Made by a program: the position numbers and the translations under genes. Below, in pieces: positions 15,240 through 22,535 of a stretch of 26,748 nucleotides of DNA. Each line of letters opens with the position of its first letter. The stretch's first letter is position 1. The stretch lies in assembly GCA_030670375.1 (NCBI GenBank), contig DAOVBT010000002.1:1-26748 (forward strand). The letters are read 5' to 3'. The notes under the pieces were generated by a model that searched no databases, was not told the DNA's origin, and saw only the letters and a program-made list of their open reading frames with translations. The stretch is from Candidatus Aminicenantota bacterium. GTDB taxonomy: Bacteria; Acidobacteriota; Aminicenantia; Aminicenantales; Aminicenantaceae.

Positions 15240-16303
15240 TTTTTCAACTCATCAATCATCCGAATCAAAATTTCTTGTTTGTCGATATTTTTAAACCTCT
15301 CCAGTCTTTGCCTTTGTCCCAGGATGATATCCTGTCTCAACTTTTCCTGATGCACTACAACATCGATCAGCTCAGCGACGTAATCCACCTTTTTGTGCTT
15401 GATCAGGACTCCAGCTCCATCCAGTGTGAAAGGAACCGCCGTGCAATCGTAGGCAATGATCGGAAGGTCGAATACCATGCTTTCTATGAAGGGCAATCCG
15501 AATCCTTCATGTTCGCTCAACGACAGAAAAACATCTGCGGCCTTGTACAGAGAAAACATTTCATCGTCGGGGATATGGCCGGTAAAACAGATCTCCTCCG
15601 GTTTCAGGTAAAACTCATCAGCTAATCGGACCAGGCTTTTATAGTATTGGGGAAGGGAAGATGTTTTCCCTACGACGATCAACCGCACGAGCGGAGATAT
15701 GTATTTTTTAAAATAAAATAGAACACGAATGAGATCGTCGATCTTTTTGTTCGGAACGATCCGCCCCACGAATAAAATATTAGTCCGATCGTCCCGGAAC
15801 AATTCGTACATAAAACGATTCATGGGTTGGTTGTATTTCTTAAAATCCACAAAAAGGGGAAAGACCTCGGTTTTTGTGTACCCGCCCTGAACAAGTTCCT
15901 GACGATTGAATTCCGAATCGGCCAGTGCCATGCTCACATGGGGCACCAAAGATGTCAGTTCTTCTCGCCCCAAGCGGGAGATGCGCGCCATTTCCGGGCT
16001 GAATCCCTCGAAGAATTCATGCGGCGTGAGGTTGTGATACAGGATGACTCTGCGGGATGGCAATTCCGCAAACGCTGCAGTCAAAGGCGAGGGGAGGGCA
16101 TAATGGAGGAAGGTTACATCTGAAGGATCAGGCTTGCCGTATGCGGAAAACAGTTCACATGCATCTTCAAGCCCTTCATCTCTGGTCAAACAATAAATTT
16201 CTGAATGAAATCCTTGAGAGAGAAAAAACTCTTTCATGTGAAAAGCCGTATCCCCGATCGCATCCCCCCGGTGAAAGGCCGGGACGAGCTGGTCAACTCT
16301 CAT
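15236..16303 (-). CDS. GT4-family glycosyltransferase, type B (copy 2)
   Basis: This 355-aa GT-B glycosyltransferase has unknown sugar specificity. Residues near the N-terminus read HRGDAIGDTAFHMKEFF, followed by VILYHNLTPHEFF, ADSEFNRQEL, the donor-domain entry ILFVGRIVPNKKIDDLI, and the catalytic-type motif SEHEGFGLPFIESM (E-x7-E). It is a paralogue of the neighbour at 16293-17366, sharing YHNxTPxEFF, DSEFNRxEL, VGRxxPNKKxxD and SEHEGFG. The HNITP/EFF and EFN elements recall GT4 enzymes of O-antigen or exopolysaccharide clusters. Its ATG lies 11 bases inside the upstream gene and its stop overlaps the next ATG, which implies fixed stoichiometry. No signal peptide or membrane helix is seen. 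Confidence 0.88.
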   Translation of the reverse strand: MRVDQLVPAFHRGDAIGDTAFHMKEFFLSQGFHSEIYCLTRDEGLEDACELFSAYGKPDPSDVTFLHYALPSPLTAAFAELPSRRVILYHNLTPHEFFEGFSPEMARISRLGREELTSLVPHVSMALADSEFNRQELVQGGYTKTEVFPLFVDFKKYNQPMNRFMYELFRDDRTNILFVGRIVPNKKIDDLIRVLFYFKKYISPLVRLIVVGKTSSLPQYYKSLVRLADEFYLKPEEICFTGHIPDDEMFSLYKAADVFLSLSEHEGFGLPFIESMVFDLPIIAYDCTAVPFTLDGAGVLIKHKKVDYVAELIDVVVHQEKLRQDIILGQRQRLERFKNIDKQEILIRMIDELKK

Positions 16304-17366
16304 TTTTTGCCACCCTTTGGATAAAATCGAGCAGGATCGTGCTCACATTTTCCCTGCTGAATTTTTCGAGAGCTTTTTTCTGGGATAGGACGATCTTTTC
16401 TCTAAAAACCTCATCTTTGTGCAGCTTATCCAGGAGGGCTGCCGTTTTGGCAAAATCTTTTTCGTGGACAAGGATCCCTCCCCCGTTCATGGTCTCCTCG
16501 ATGGCTCCTGCAGCATAAGCCACCACGGGAAGCCCCAGATAATAAGATTCAACAAGGGGAACGCCAAACCCTTCGTGCTCGCTCATACTCAAGTACACAT
16601 CGGCCAACTGAAAACACGCGAGGAGCTCAGCAAAATCCACCCGTCCGGGAAAATGGACATCGGACAATTCCAACTCCTCCACATGCCCTTTGAGGGCCGC
16701 AAGATAACGTTCCATTCCTCTGAAATCTCCCACGAGAAGAAGCTGGGAATCGGGATTGAAATATTTTTTGTAAAAATGGAAGGTTTTGATCACGTCCTCG
16801 AATTTTTTGTTCGGGATCACTCGGCCCACGAACAGGATGGTAAATTTCCCGTTGTCGTATATCTGCCGGACCACAGGATCCGGCTTCCCGTCAAACTTGG
16901 AATAATCGATCAACAGGGGAAGAACCCCTGTGTTGGCATATCCCAGCGACTCCAGTTCTTTGCGATTGAACTCTGAATCGCCGAGCGCAAGATCCACTTT
17001 ATCCACAAAAAGCTTGATCTCCAAACGCCCTTTATAACATTCGCGACTCAGGATCCGATGGGTGTCCAGGAAGAATTCGTAGGGAGTGATGTTGTGGTAA
17101 ATCATGACCCTTTTGTCCGGGATCCGGAAGAACATCTTCGAGACGGGCGAACCGATCGAGAAATGGAATATGACAACATTGGAAGGAGAGCTAAATTTCT
17201 TGTATTCCCTGAAATCCTTCGCGTATTTCGCCATGCGCGGTTCGTAAAACCGGGTGAATATCTCGGATCTATGACCTTTTTTCTTCAGGGCTTTTTGAAT
17301 TTCCAGCATTTCATCGGATATGGCGTCTCCGTATGTAAGGGATGTCGCAAACTGATGAATTTCCAC
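16293..17366 (-). CDS. GT4-family glycosyltransferase, type B (copy 1)
   Basis: This 357-aa GT-B enzyme is paralogous to the gene immediately downstream. Motifs are TSLTYGDAISDEMLEIQ near the start, VMIYHNITPYEFF, LGDSEFNRKELESLGY, ILFVGRVIPNKKFEDVI, and the E-x7-E element SEHEGFGVPLVES followed by GLPVVAYAAGAI, which matches the donor-binding end of GT4 enzymes. The start is GTG, supported by AAGGAG five bases upstream; it shares one base with the TAG stop of the upstream glycosyltransferase. Donor and acceptor cannot be read from sequence. The absence of membrane segments fits a cytoplasmic enzyme that elongates a lipid-linked glycan, which is inference from the cluster. Confidence 0.88.
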   Translation of the reverse strand: MEIHQFATSLTYGDAISDEMLEIQKALKKKGHRSEIFTRFYEPRMAKYAKDFREYKKFSSPSNVVIFHFSIGSPVSKMFFRIPDKRVMIYHNITPYEFFLDTHRILSRECYKGRLEIKLFVDKVDLALGDSEFNRKELESLGYANTGVLPLLIDYSKFDGKPDPVVRQIYDNGKFTILFVGRVIPNKKFEDVIKTFHFYKKYFNPDSQLLLVGDFRGMERYLAALKGHVEELELSDVHFPGRVDFAELLACFQLADVYLSMSEHEGFGVPLVESYYLGLPVVAYAAGAIEETMNGGGILVHEKDFAKTAALLDKLHKDEVFREKIVLSQKKALEKFSRENVSTILLDFIQRVAKNES

Positions 17367-18541
17367 TATTGCTCCTTTTCCAGTTGATCAAGAATGGATA
17401 GGTATTTGTTCTCGATGACATCCCACGTGTAATGTTGCTGGAAAAACTCTTTGCCGTTTTTACCCATCGCGTCACGAAGTTGGGGGGCGAGAAGGAGCAG
17501 GCGAAGGGCCTCCTTGAATTCGAAGTAGCTCCGGTAATAAAGCCCTGCATTGCTCCGCATACACTGGCCTCGCAGGACTTCGCACCGGGCGTTGGCCAAA
17601 ACCGGTTTGCCCATGGCCCATGCTTCCAATGTCACCATGGACAAACTTTCATAAAAGGAGGACATCATCAACATCAGAGCGCCATCGAGGCCCGAAAACT
17701 TGTCTTCCTCGGATAAAAACCCGAGATGGATGATATCGGGGTGGGCGGGAATATTCAGCTTGCTGCTTCCAATCAATACCAGTTTGACATCCGTAGATTC
17801 CTCCTGTTTGAACCTCTGAAAAAATTGGAACAGCTGGGCGCATCCCTTATTCTCGTCGATTCTTCCGATATAGATGACGTAATCTCCGGTGATGCCGTAT
17901 CGCTGGCGAAAATCATCCGGGGAAAATGTTTCGGGAATCTCTGTTCCCACTCCCACCACATCTCCCAAAATATCCTGATTCTGGGAGAGGGACTGGATCA
18001 TGTTTTTCTCTTCCACTGAATTGTATATGAATGCCCTCGGTTTCCTGAAAAGGTCCTTGAACAGGCTGAGATGGATGATCGAATCATGCTCGGCTGTGGG
18101 CACGAGGATGCTTTTATGGGGCAGGGCGTTTATTCCCCAGTAGGAATGGTAATACCGATAGCTGAAAAACAGGAAATAGTCATAGTCGTTTTCGTGATCT
18201 CTGATATAGTCGATCAATGCGGGAGCTAAGGGGCCTTCCTCCTCCAACCACTTTAGCTCTTCATCGAATGTATGTTCATTATCCACGATGTGGTTCTGGA
18301 TGCGGCCGAACCTTTCGGGATCCCTGGATCGGATCACGGGAAACCGTCTGACGCAGATACCGTTGACCATCTCCTCTCCCTCAGAATAAAAATTCTTCCA
18401 GGTTATGTAATCATAAGCCTGGGTTGTCAAAACTTCCACTTCACAGAATTTTTTCAGGTGTTCGACAACCCAACGGCAGTGCAATTCTGCCCCACCATTG
18501 ATCTCTAAACCATACCTTTGCACGACAAAAGCGAGTTTCAT
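17366..18541 (-). CDS. GT4-family glycosyltransferase, type A (copy 1)
   Basis: This 391-aa GT-B glycosyltransferase is the first of four in the run. It starts MKLAFVVQRYGLEINGGAEL, continues with HCRWVVEHLKKFCEVEVLT, has ILVPTAEHDSIIHLSLF in the N-terminal domain, and carries the donor-domain motifs VIYIGRIDENKGCAQL and YESLSMVTLEAW (E-x7-E). It is the paralogue of the last gene of the run, not of its immediate neighbour. Its ATG overlaps the TGA of an upstream coiled-coil micro-ORF, and the nearest Shine-Dalgarno-like GGAG is about 13 bases away. Translation therefore probably depends on reinitiation from that micro-ORF. Substrate unknown. Confidence 0.88.
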   Translation of the reverse strand: MKLAFVVQRYGLEINGGAELHCRWVVEHLKKFCEVEVLTTQAYDYITWKNFYSEGEEMVNGICVRRFPVIRSRDPERFGRIQNHIVDNEHTFDEELKWLEEEGPLAPALIDYIRDHENDYDYFLFFSYRYYHSYWGINALPHKSILVPTAEHDSIIHLSLFKDLFRKPRAFIYNSVEEKNMIQSLSQNQDILGDVVGVGTEIPETFSPDDFRQRYGITGDYVIYIGRIDENKGCAQLFQFFQRFKQEESTDVKLVLIGSSKLNIPAHPDIIHLGFLSEEDKFSGLDGALMLMMSSFYESLSMVTLEAWAMGKPVLANARCEVLRGQCMRSNAGLYYRSYFEFKEALRLLLLAPQLRDAMGKNGKEFFQQHYTWDVIENKYLSILDQLEKEQ

Positions 18542-18660
18542 CCGAATACTTTGCTCTCCAGGGTTTTCTCTCTATTTCCCAAAAATTCAAAATCCTTTTC
18601 CATGATGCGGGTTTTGAGTTTCAGGTTCTCCTGTTCGATCTTCAATTTAGTCAGCTCCAC
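18538..18660 (-). CDS. Coiled-coil micro-ORF coupled to the glycosyltransferase run (start uncertain)
   Basis: A short open frame ends in a TGA that overlaps the ATG of the first glycosyltransferase (ATGA). From a GTG at 18660 it would encode 40 aa of strongly helical, heptad-like sequence (ELTKLKIEQENLKLKTRIME, then KDFEFLGNREKTLE). No ATG-type start fits well: the frame closes at a TGA at 18682-18684, and the only strong AAGGAG (18689-18694) is about 28 bases before the GTG. Other starts are TTG 18645 and ATG 18603. It may be a genuine small protein, the remnant of a longer coiled-coil protein, or a frameshifted tail. I know no named family for it. Confidence 0.42.
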   Translation of the reverse strand: MELTKLKIEQENLKLKTRIMEKDFEFLGNREKTLESKVFG

Positions 18661-18692
18661 AACGATGTTATACGAGAGATTTCAGACTCTCC

Positions 18693-18893
18693 TTAAATTT
18701 TCAGTTTTGCATACACGCTCTGAACATCCAGGATATCGGGAAGGGGGCGGAGTTTCATGTGTTCGATTTCATGTACTTCTCGTACGGTGAATATCCCGTC
18801 CTTTATCTTTTGCTCGATTTTTTTTTCGACTTCTTCCAGAATTCTTTCCTGCTCTTTTTTTCTCAAACATTTGATCTCTAAAAAGTCAGTCAT
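18693..18893 (-). CDS. Small helical hypothetical protein
   Basis: From ATG 18893 this frame encodes 66 aa, MTDFLEIKCLRKKEQERILE onward, rich in Glu, Lys and Ile, with a predicted long helix (EEVEKKIEQKIKDG) and a conserved-looking end VREVHEIEHMKLRPLPDILD. In-frame ATGs at 18911 and 18923 are alternatives, but AAGGGAAG before 18893 is the best ribosome site. Its TAA is overlapped by an AAGGAG that lacks a start codon at proper distance. The gene lies at the head of the glycosyltransferase run and just after the inverted repeat. I do not recognise the family; codon usage and composition look like real coding sequence, with moderate certainty. Confidence 0.55.
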   Translation of the reverse strand: MTDFLEIKCLRKKEQERILEEVEKKIEQKIKDGIFTVREVHEIEHMKLRPLPDILDVQSVYAKLKI

Positions 18894-18941
18894 TTTTTCT
18901 TCCCTTGTCATTTTTTTTATCATTTTAATGAAAAACTTAGA

Positions 18942-19023
18942 TTGGGGTCAAACCTTGACATTGTACATTCTGTTGAATAAGACTTTTTTTTGAAAATTGT
19001 CCAATGTCAAGGTTTGACCCCAA
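18942..19023. repeat. 82-bp inverted-repeat element (22-bp perfect arms)
   Basis: Arms 18942-18963 and 19002-19023 are perfect reverse complements of 22 bp; each starts with TTGGGGTCAAACC and continues into TTGACATTG. With one mismatch the match extends to 26 bp (18942-18967 with 18998-19023). The 30-38 base centre is AT-rich with a run of eight T. It lies six bases downstream of the sulfatase-like gene. TTGGGGTCA-type ends resemble REP/MITE sequences mobilised by RAYT (IS200-like) transposases, from memory. It could also act as a transcript hairpin or terminator. No transposase is in the window. Confidence 0.8.
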
Positions 19024-19029
19024 AATTGC

Positions 19030-20985
19030 TTAACGTATGTAGCCTAAGGCTTTCAGCTGCTTTTTAAGCTCTTCATCCATTTCAAGCTTTCCGGTCTTTT
19101 TCTTCTGGGCAGCCTTGTAGATTTCATTGATTTTCTGGATGATATGATTCGCCAACTGAGGTTGCTCGTCGGCAATATTCTGCTGTTCTTCCGGATCCAA
19201 AGCCAAGTCATACAGCTCCACGGGACTCAAAACGGGTGGTGGACAGATGAAAAAACTGATGTCCTCCGGGCCAAGTCTCTTGCTGAGAATGAGCTTTTTT
19301 TTCTCCCGATTCATGGCAATCTTCTGAGGAATACGGGAAGCGAGAACATTCGAAGCGACATCCGCCAAAAACATCCTGTCTCCCTTTTCTTTTTCTTTAA
19401 TCAGAGGAAAAAGACTCTGGCCATCTATGTCTAGAGCAGAAAAATCGATTCCTGTTTCTTCTAAAACGGTGGGGAAAATATCCACAAGCGAGACGATGTC
19501 ATGGATCCTCCGGCCGTTGAACCGAGACTCCGGGAATTTGATGATGAGGGGAACTTTTAAAGATTCATCATACAAACTGTGCCCGTGACCCCATCCATGA
19601 TGCTCGAAGAATTCTTCACCGTGATCGCTGGTGAATATGATCATCGTCCGATCGTAAAGACCGGCATCTTTGAGAGCCGTGATCAATGGACCGATCAACT
19701 TTTCATCCGTGTAACGGATTTCTCCGTCGTATAAGCCAATGATATTCTGGCGGTCCGTTTCTGTGAGCTCTTGGAAGATACCCTTCATCCCTCCCATAAA
19801 GCTCATCAAATCGAGGTGACGCCATCGAGGATTTTCTTCCAAAAACATCGTTTTGTAGGGATACGGGCAGGCATACGGACTGTGAGGCTGGAATGTGTGA
19901 AGGAACAGAAAAAAACTTTTGTCTTTCTCCCGCTCCAACCAACGTTTTGCGGCGTGATACAGATGTTCGGCAGAATCTTGCCGCAAAACCCCTCCTTCAT
20001 CGCTGTAGGAATTAAAGCCCTTGGAAAAACCGAATTTTGCACTTACAAAACCTCCCCCGGTAAGTGCGGCACAATAAAACTGATTGGCCCGCAGGATATC
20101 GGCCAGCGTTAACATGGAAGGATCCATGGAATCATATTCATACGAGACCTGATGGTTAACTCCGTGCAGGGATGTAAGTAGGCTCACATGGGAGGGAAGA
20201 GTCCAGGGCGAGGAGGCATAGGTATTCAAGAATGTCACTCCATCTGCAGCTAATGCATCGATATGAGGACTGGTCTCCCTTTTGTACCCATAACATCCGA
20301 GATGGTCGGCCCTGAGAGTATCTATCGATATAAGAATGATGTTAAGATCCTCCTCCTGTTTTTGAAAATACAGGGGATTTACCCAAAAAGAATGATGGGA
20401 ATTATCCCCTTGTGTCTCGAAAAGGATATTCAATTCTTCATGCCGTCCAGGCAGATCGATCGTGAACAGCTGAAAGACAAAAGACTCTCCGTCCTTAGGG
20501 GGTTGCATGTGCTTCTGAAATATATTCTGCCTTTTCCCGTCAGCTTCCAGTTTCACCAAAAAAGTAACCCCTCTTTTTGCAAGGGCTCCGTTTTCCGGAG
20601 GTTTATCCAAGCTGTTGTTTCGGGTGATAGCAATGCCAAAATCCAAACTCAGGTTTTTGCGCGGCGTTATCCTGTAGCTGATGACACTTCTGGGTGGACA
20701 ATACAGGGCATTGACTTCTCTGCCTTTAAGCTTCAGCTTCCTCTTGATGCCATAAGGATTGTTCCCCGATCCATAATCCAAAAGCGGATAAGATTCTATC
20801 GGAAAAAGGTCTTCAAACTCGGGTGAGTCACGTTGAACCTTGGTTAAAGGGCTGATGATGATATTGTTCTTGTCAAGATTATCGATAAACCGGAAGAATC
20901 GGGGCTCAGACCCTGTGCGGGATGAGCAGGCTACGAAGGAAAGAAAAAAAATGAATAGGAAAAAAATGCCTGTTTTTTTAAACAT
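19030..20985 (-). CDS. Sulfatase-fold (alkaline phosphatase superfamily) lipoprotein with Thr at the nucleophile position
   Basis: This 651-aa exported enzyme starts with MFKKTG, a hydrophobic stretch and a lipobox-like FVAC with Cys20, so it should be a lipoprotein. After an N-terminal region of about 200 residues, probably beta-rich, the sulfatase domain starts at ILISIDTLRADHLGCYGY (metal-binding Asp). The active-site segment is SPWTLPSH with Thr near residue 262, where type I sulfatases have C/S-x-P-x-R. A formylglycine cannot form from Thr, so the enzyme may be a Thr-nucleophile phosphodiesterase or phospho-transferase. The second metal site IIFTSDHGEEFFEHHGWGHG is intact. The C-terminus LKALGYIR is common in such proteins. 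The frame opens at TTG 20988; ATG 20985 is preferred. Substrate unknown. Confidence 0.88.
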   Translation of the reverse strand: MFKKTGIFFLFIFFLSFVACSSRTGSEPRFFRFIDNLDKNNIIISPLTKVQRDSPEFEDLFPIESYPLLDYGSGNNPYGIKRKLKLKGREVNALYCPPRSVISYRITPRKNLSLDFGIAITRNNSLDKPPENGALAKRGVTFLVKLEADGKRQNIFQKHMQPPKDGESFVFQLFTIDLPGRHEELNILFETQGDNSHHSFWVNPLYFQKQEEDLNIILISIDTLRADHLGCYGYKRETSPHIDALAADGVTFLNTYASSPWTLPSHVSLLTSLHGVNHQVSYEYDSMDPSMLTLADILRANQFYCAALTGGGFVSAKFGFSKGFNSYSDEGGVLRQDSAEHLYHAAKRWLEREKDKSFFLFLHTFQPHSPYACPYPYKTMFLEENPRWRHLDLMSFMGGMKGIFQELTETDRQNIIGLYDGEIRYTDEKLIGPLITALKDAGLYDRTMIIFTSDHGEEFFEHHGWGHGHSLYDESLKVPLIIKFPESRFNGRRIHDIVSLVDIFPTVLEETGIDFSALDIDGQSLFPLIKEKEKGDRMFLADVASNVLASRIPQKIAMNREKKKLILSKRLGPEDISFFICPPPVLSPVELYDLALDPEEQQNIADEQPQLANHIIQKINEIYKAAQKKKTGKLEMDEELKKQLKALGYIR

Positions 20986-21003
20986 CAAACTCTATCCCAT
21001 GGC

Positions 21004-21032
21004 ATTTTAATGGATTTGCAGCACCGGTTCAA
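21004..21032 (-). promoter_or_regulatory. Promoter candidate for the sulfatase-fold gene
   Basis: On the minus strand TTGAAC (21032-21027) and TAAAAT (21009-21004) are 17 bases apart, 4/6 and 5/6 matches to sigma70 hexamers. The start would be near 20997, leaving a short leader before ATG 20985. Confidence 0.45.
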
Positions 21033-21053
21033 CTCAACTTTTGGGGAAAGAAT

Positions 21054-21062
21054 TGATATACT
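21054..21062 (+). promoter_or_regulatory. Extended -10 promoter candidate for the TIGR00725-like gene
   Basis: TGATATACT is an extended -10 (TGn plus TATACT, 5/6). The -35 region is poor, as is common for extended -10 promoters. The leader would be about 70 bases and end in GGAG (21128-21131) seven bases before ATG 21139. It is divergent from the candidate promoter at 21004-21032. Confidence 0.38.
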
Positions 21063-21138
21063 GTCCCCGTATTTATGGTAAAAAGAGAAAATTCCCAAGG
21101 TTCTGTCGTTTTACTATTGGAGGAAACGGAGATTTATT

Positions 21139-21612
21139 ATGGAAATGCGAAACAAAATTAGGATCGGCGTGATAGGAGGAGCTTCTCCGGATCCCAAGTA
21201 CCGCCGGATCGCCTATGATGTAGGACAATGGATTGGAGAAAAGGGCGCCATCCTGGTCTGTGGCGGATTGGGAGGCGTCATGGAAGCCGCTGCCCGTGGC
21301 GCCAAAAAAGCCGGGGGGATAACCGTCGGAATCCTGCCCGGAACTTCCCACGAAGACGCCAATGCCTACATCGACATCCCGATTGCCACGGGTTTGGGAT
21401 ACAGCCGAAACTCCCTAGTCGCCATGAATGCGGATGTCCTTATAGCTGTGGATGGACAGTTCGGAACCCTTACAGAGATCGCCTACGGGAATATATACGG
21501 AAAAAAGGTCATCGGCATCGGAACATGGGACATCCGGGGAGTGAAAAATGCGGAAACGGCCGAAGAGGCTATCGATTTGGCACTCAAAGATTATTTCCCC
21601 CTCACATCATAA
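21139..21612 (+). CDS. TIGR00725-family / SLOG-type Rossmann protein
   Basis: This 157-aa single-domain protein resembles the LOG/lysine-decarboxylase-like superfamily, in particular the short TIGR00725 group whose function is not established. It shows IGVIGGASPDPKYRRIAYDV at the N-terminus, then ILVCGGLGGVMEAAARGAKK (nucleotide-phosphate loop), VGILPGTSHEDANAY, GYSRNSLVAMNADVLIAV, and DGQFGTLTEIAYG, the counterpart of the PGGxGTxxE motif of LOG phosphoribohydrolases. The first Gly-rich part of that motif is VDGQFGT, so cytokinin-type activity should not be assumed. It is transcribed alone, divergently from the sulfatase-fold gene, with GGAG placed well before the ATG. Confidence 0.85.
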   Translation: MEMRNKIRIGVIGGASPDPKYRRIAYDVGQWIGEKGAILVCGGLGGVMEAAARGAKKAGGITVGILPGTSHEDANAYIDIPIATGLGYSRNSLVAMNADVLIAVDGQFGTLTEIAYGNIYGKKVIGIGTWDIRGVKNAETAEEAIDLALKDYFPLTS

Positions 21613-21668
21613 AAGCGAAAAATACTGGCTAAGTTCCATGCGCAATCAAATCCTATTTCTATTTTTTT

Positions 21669-22349
21669 TCAAAAAGTAAAGGATAAGCCTAAGCGGGCGG
21701 TTATGAGGTCGGTATTAGAGATTTGGAGGATAGATCCTTCGCGCAAGTATTCCGCCTTTCCGCCCTTTAGATAGCGGGCTCCCAAATCAATAAAAATCGC
21801 AAATGTTTTCTGTTCTCTGTTTTTTCTGATCTCATAAACTCTCATCAACAATCCACATCCAGCCCCGCAACTCCAAGTCCAATCGCTCTGGTTGACAGAG
21901 CTTGCTATTTTTTTATTGCTCCATCCCTGGTCGTAAATGCCTGTTTCCGTCCACAAATAATGAAATCCGACCAGTCCTTCGACGTAAGGCCGAAACTTTC
22001 CCTCTGGAGGTTGGGCACGAAACACCAAATGGCACATCAAAATATAATTTCTTGTCGTCACATTCACTTCTACTTCCGGAATTGCTGCGTTTAACAATTC
22101 TATCCTCGTCTCGCTTCCATAGACCAACACCCCGATGGATGCCCCGACAGAAAAGGGAGACTCTTTAAATCTGTAGGCAAAATAACCAGAACCTCCAATC
22201 CCAACTTTGTCGACATTTTGCCTGAATACTCCTTGAGGAAATCCCAGTGTGAAATGGAGACTCACTTGGAATCTCTCAACGGAATATCCCGGTGAATGCC
22301 ATAACAAAATAAACAGGACGAGAATTACTGAGAGTTTAAAGATCTTCAT
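21669..22349 (-). CDS. Small outer-membrane beta-barrel-like protein
   Basis: The 226-aa product starts with a signal peptide (MKIFKLSVILVLFILLWHSP, cleavage probably near GYS-VE). The mature part alternates polar and hydrophobic residues in strands such as FQVSLHFTLGF, GSGYFAYRF, FSVGASIGVLVYG, FAIFIDLGARYL and LITARLGLSFTF. The C-terminal Phe is the usual signal for outer-membrane barrel insertion. Eight strands would fit the OmpA-like/OmpX-like size class. A start at 22361 is possible, but GAGGAGT just before ATG 22349 favours the shorter form. It is convergent with the TIGR00725-like gene and divergent from truA. No specific family is recognised; function unknown. Confidence 0.72.
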   Translation of the reverse strand: MKIFKLSVILVLFILLWHSPGYSVERFQVSLHFTLGFPQGVFRQNVDKVGIGGSGYFAYRFKESPFSVGASIGVLVYGSETRIELLNAAIPEVEVNVTTRNYILMCHLVFRAQPPEGKFRPYVEGLVGFHYLWTETGIYDQGWSNKKIASSVNQSDWTWSCGAGCGLLMRVYEIRKNREQKTFAIFIDLGARYLKGGKAEYLREGSILQISNTDLITARLGLSFTF

Positions 22350-22387
22350 AAGACTCCTCATTCATCCTTAAAACTTTTGTCATTCCC

Positions 22388-22417
22388 ACTATATGCTTTT
22401 TGCAATTTCTATGCCAA
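22388..22417 (-). promoter_or_regulatory. Promoter candidate for the barrel-like protein gene
   Basis: Minus strand TTGGCA (22417-22412) and TATAGT (22393-22388), each 5/6 to consensus, are 18 bases apart. The leader from about 22381 to ATG 22349 would include the AGGAG ribosome site. Confidence 0.5.
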
Positions 22418-22535
22418 ATAAAAACAGGGAAAAAACAAAGCAATACCGGAATCGATTGTCCTTTGAAAGGATCAGATGTCTCAAACTTGGGCCTTGATAA
22501 GTCCCGGGAGTTTCGCAATACTAGACGGAGATAAA

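Noticed and set aside
18955..18983. TTGACA in the left arm of the inverted repeat as a + strand promoter
   Set aside because: No acceptable -10 at 15-19 bases, and no + strand gene follows.
20263..20826. 187-aa open frame on the + strand opposite the sulfatase-fold gene
   Set aside because: Antisense to conserved sulfatase-fold coding sequence; composition typical of a shadow frame.
22494..22522. TTGATA-N17-AATACT promoter for truA
   Set aside because: The implied start (about 22529) would fall inside the truA ribosome-binding site, leaving no usable leader.
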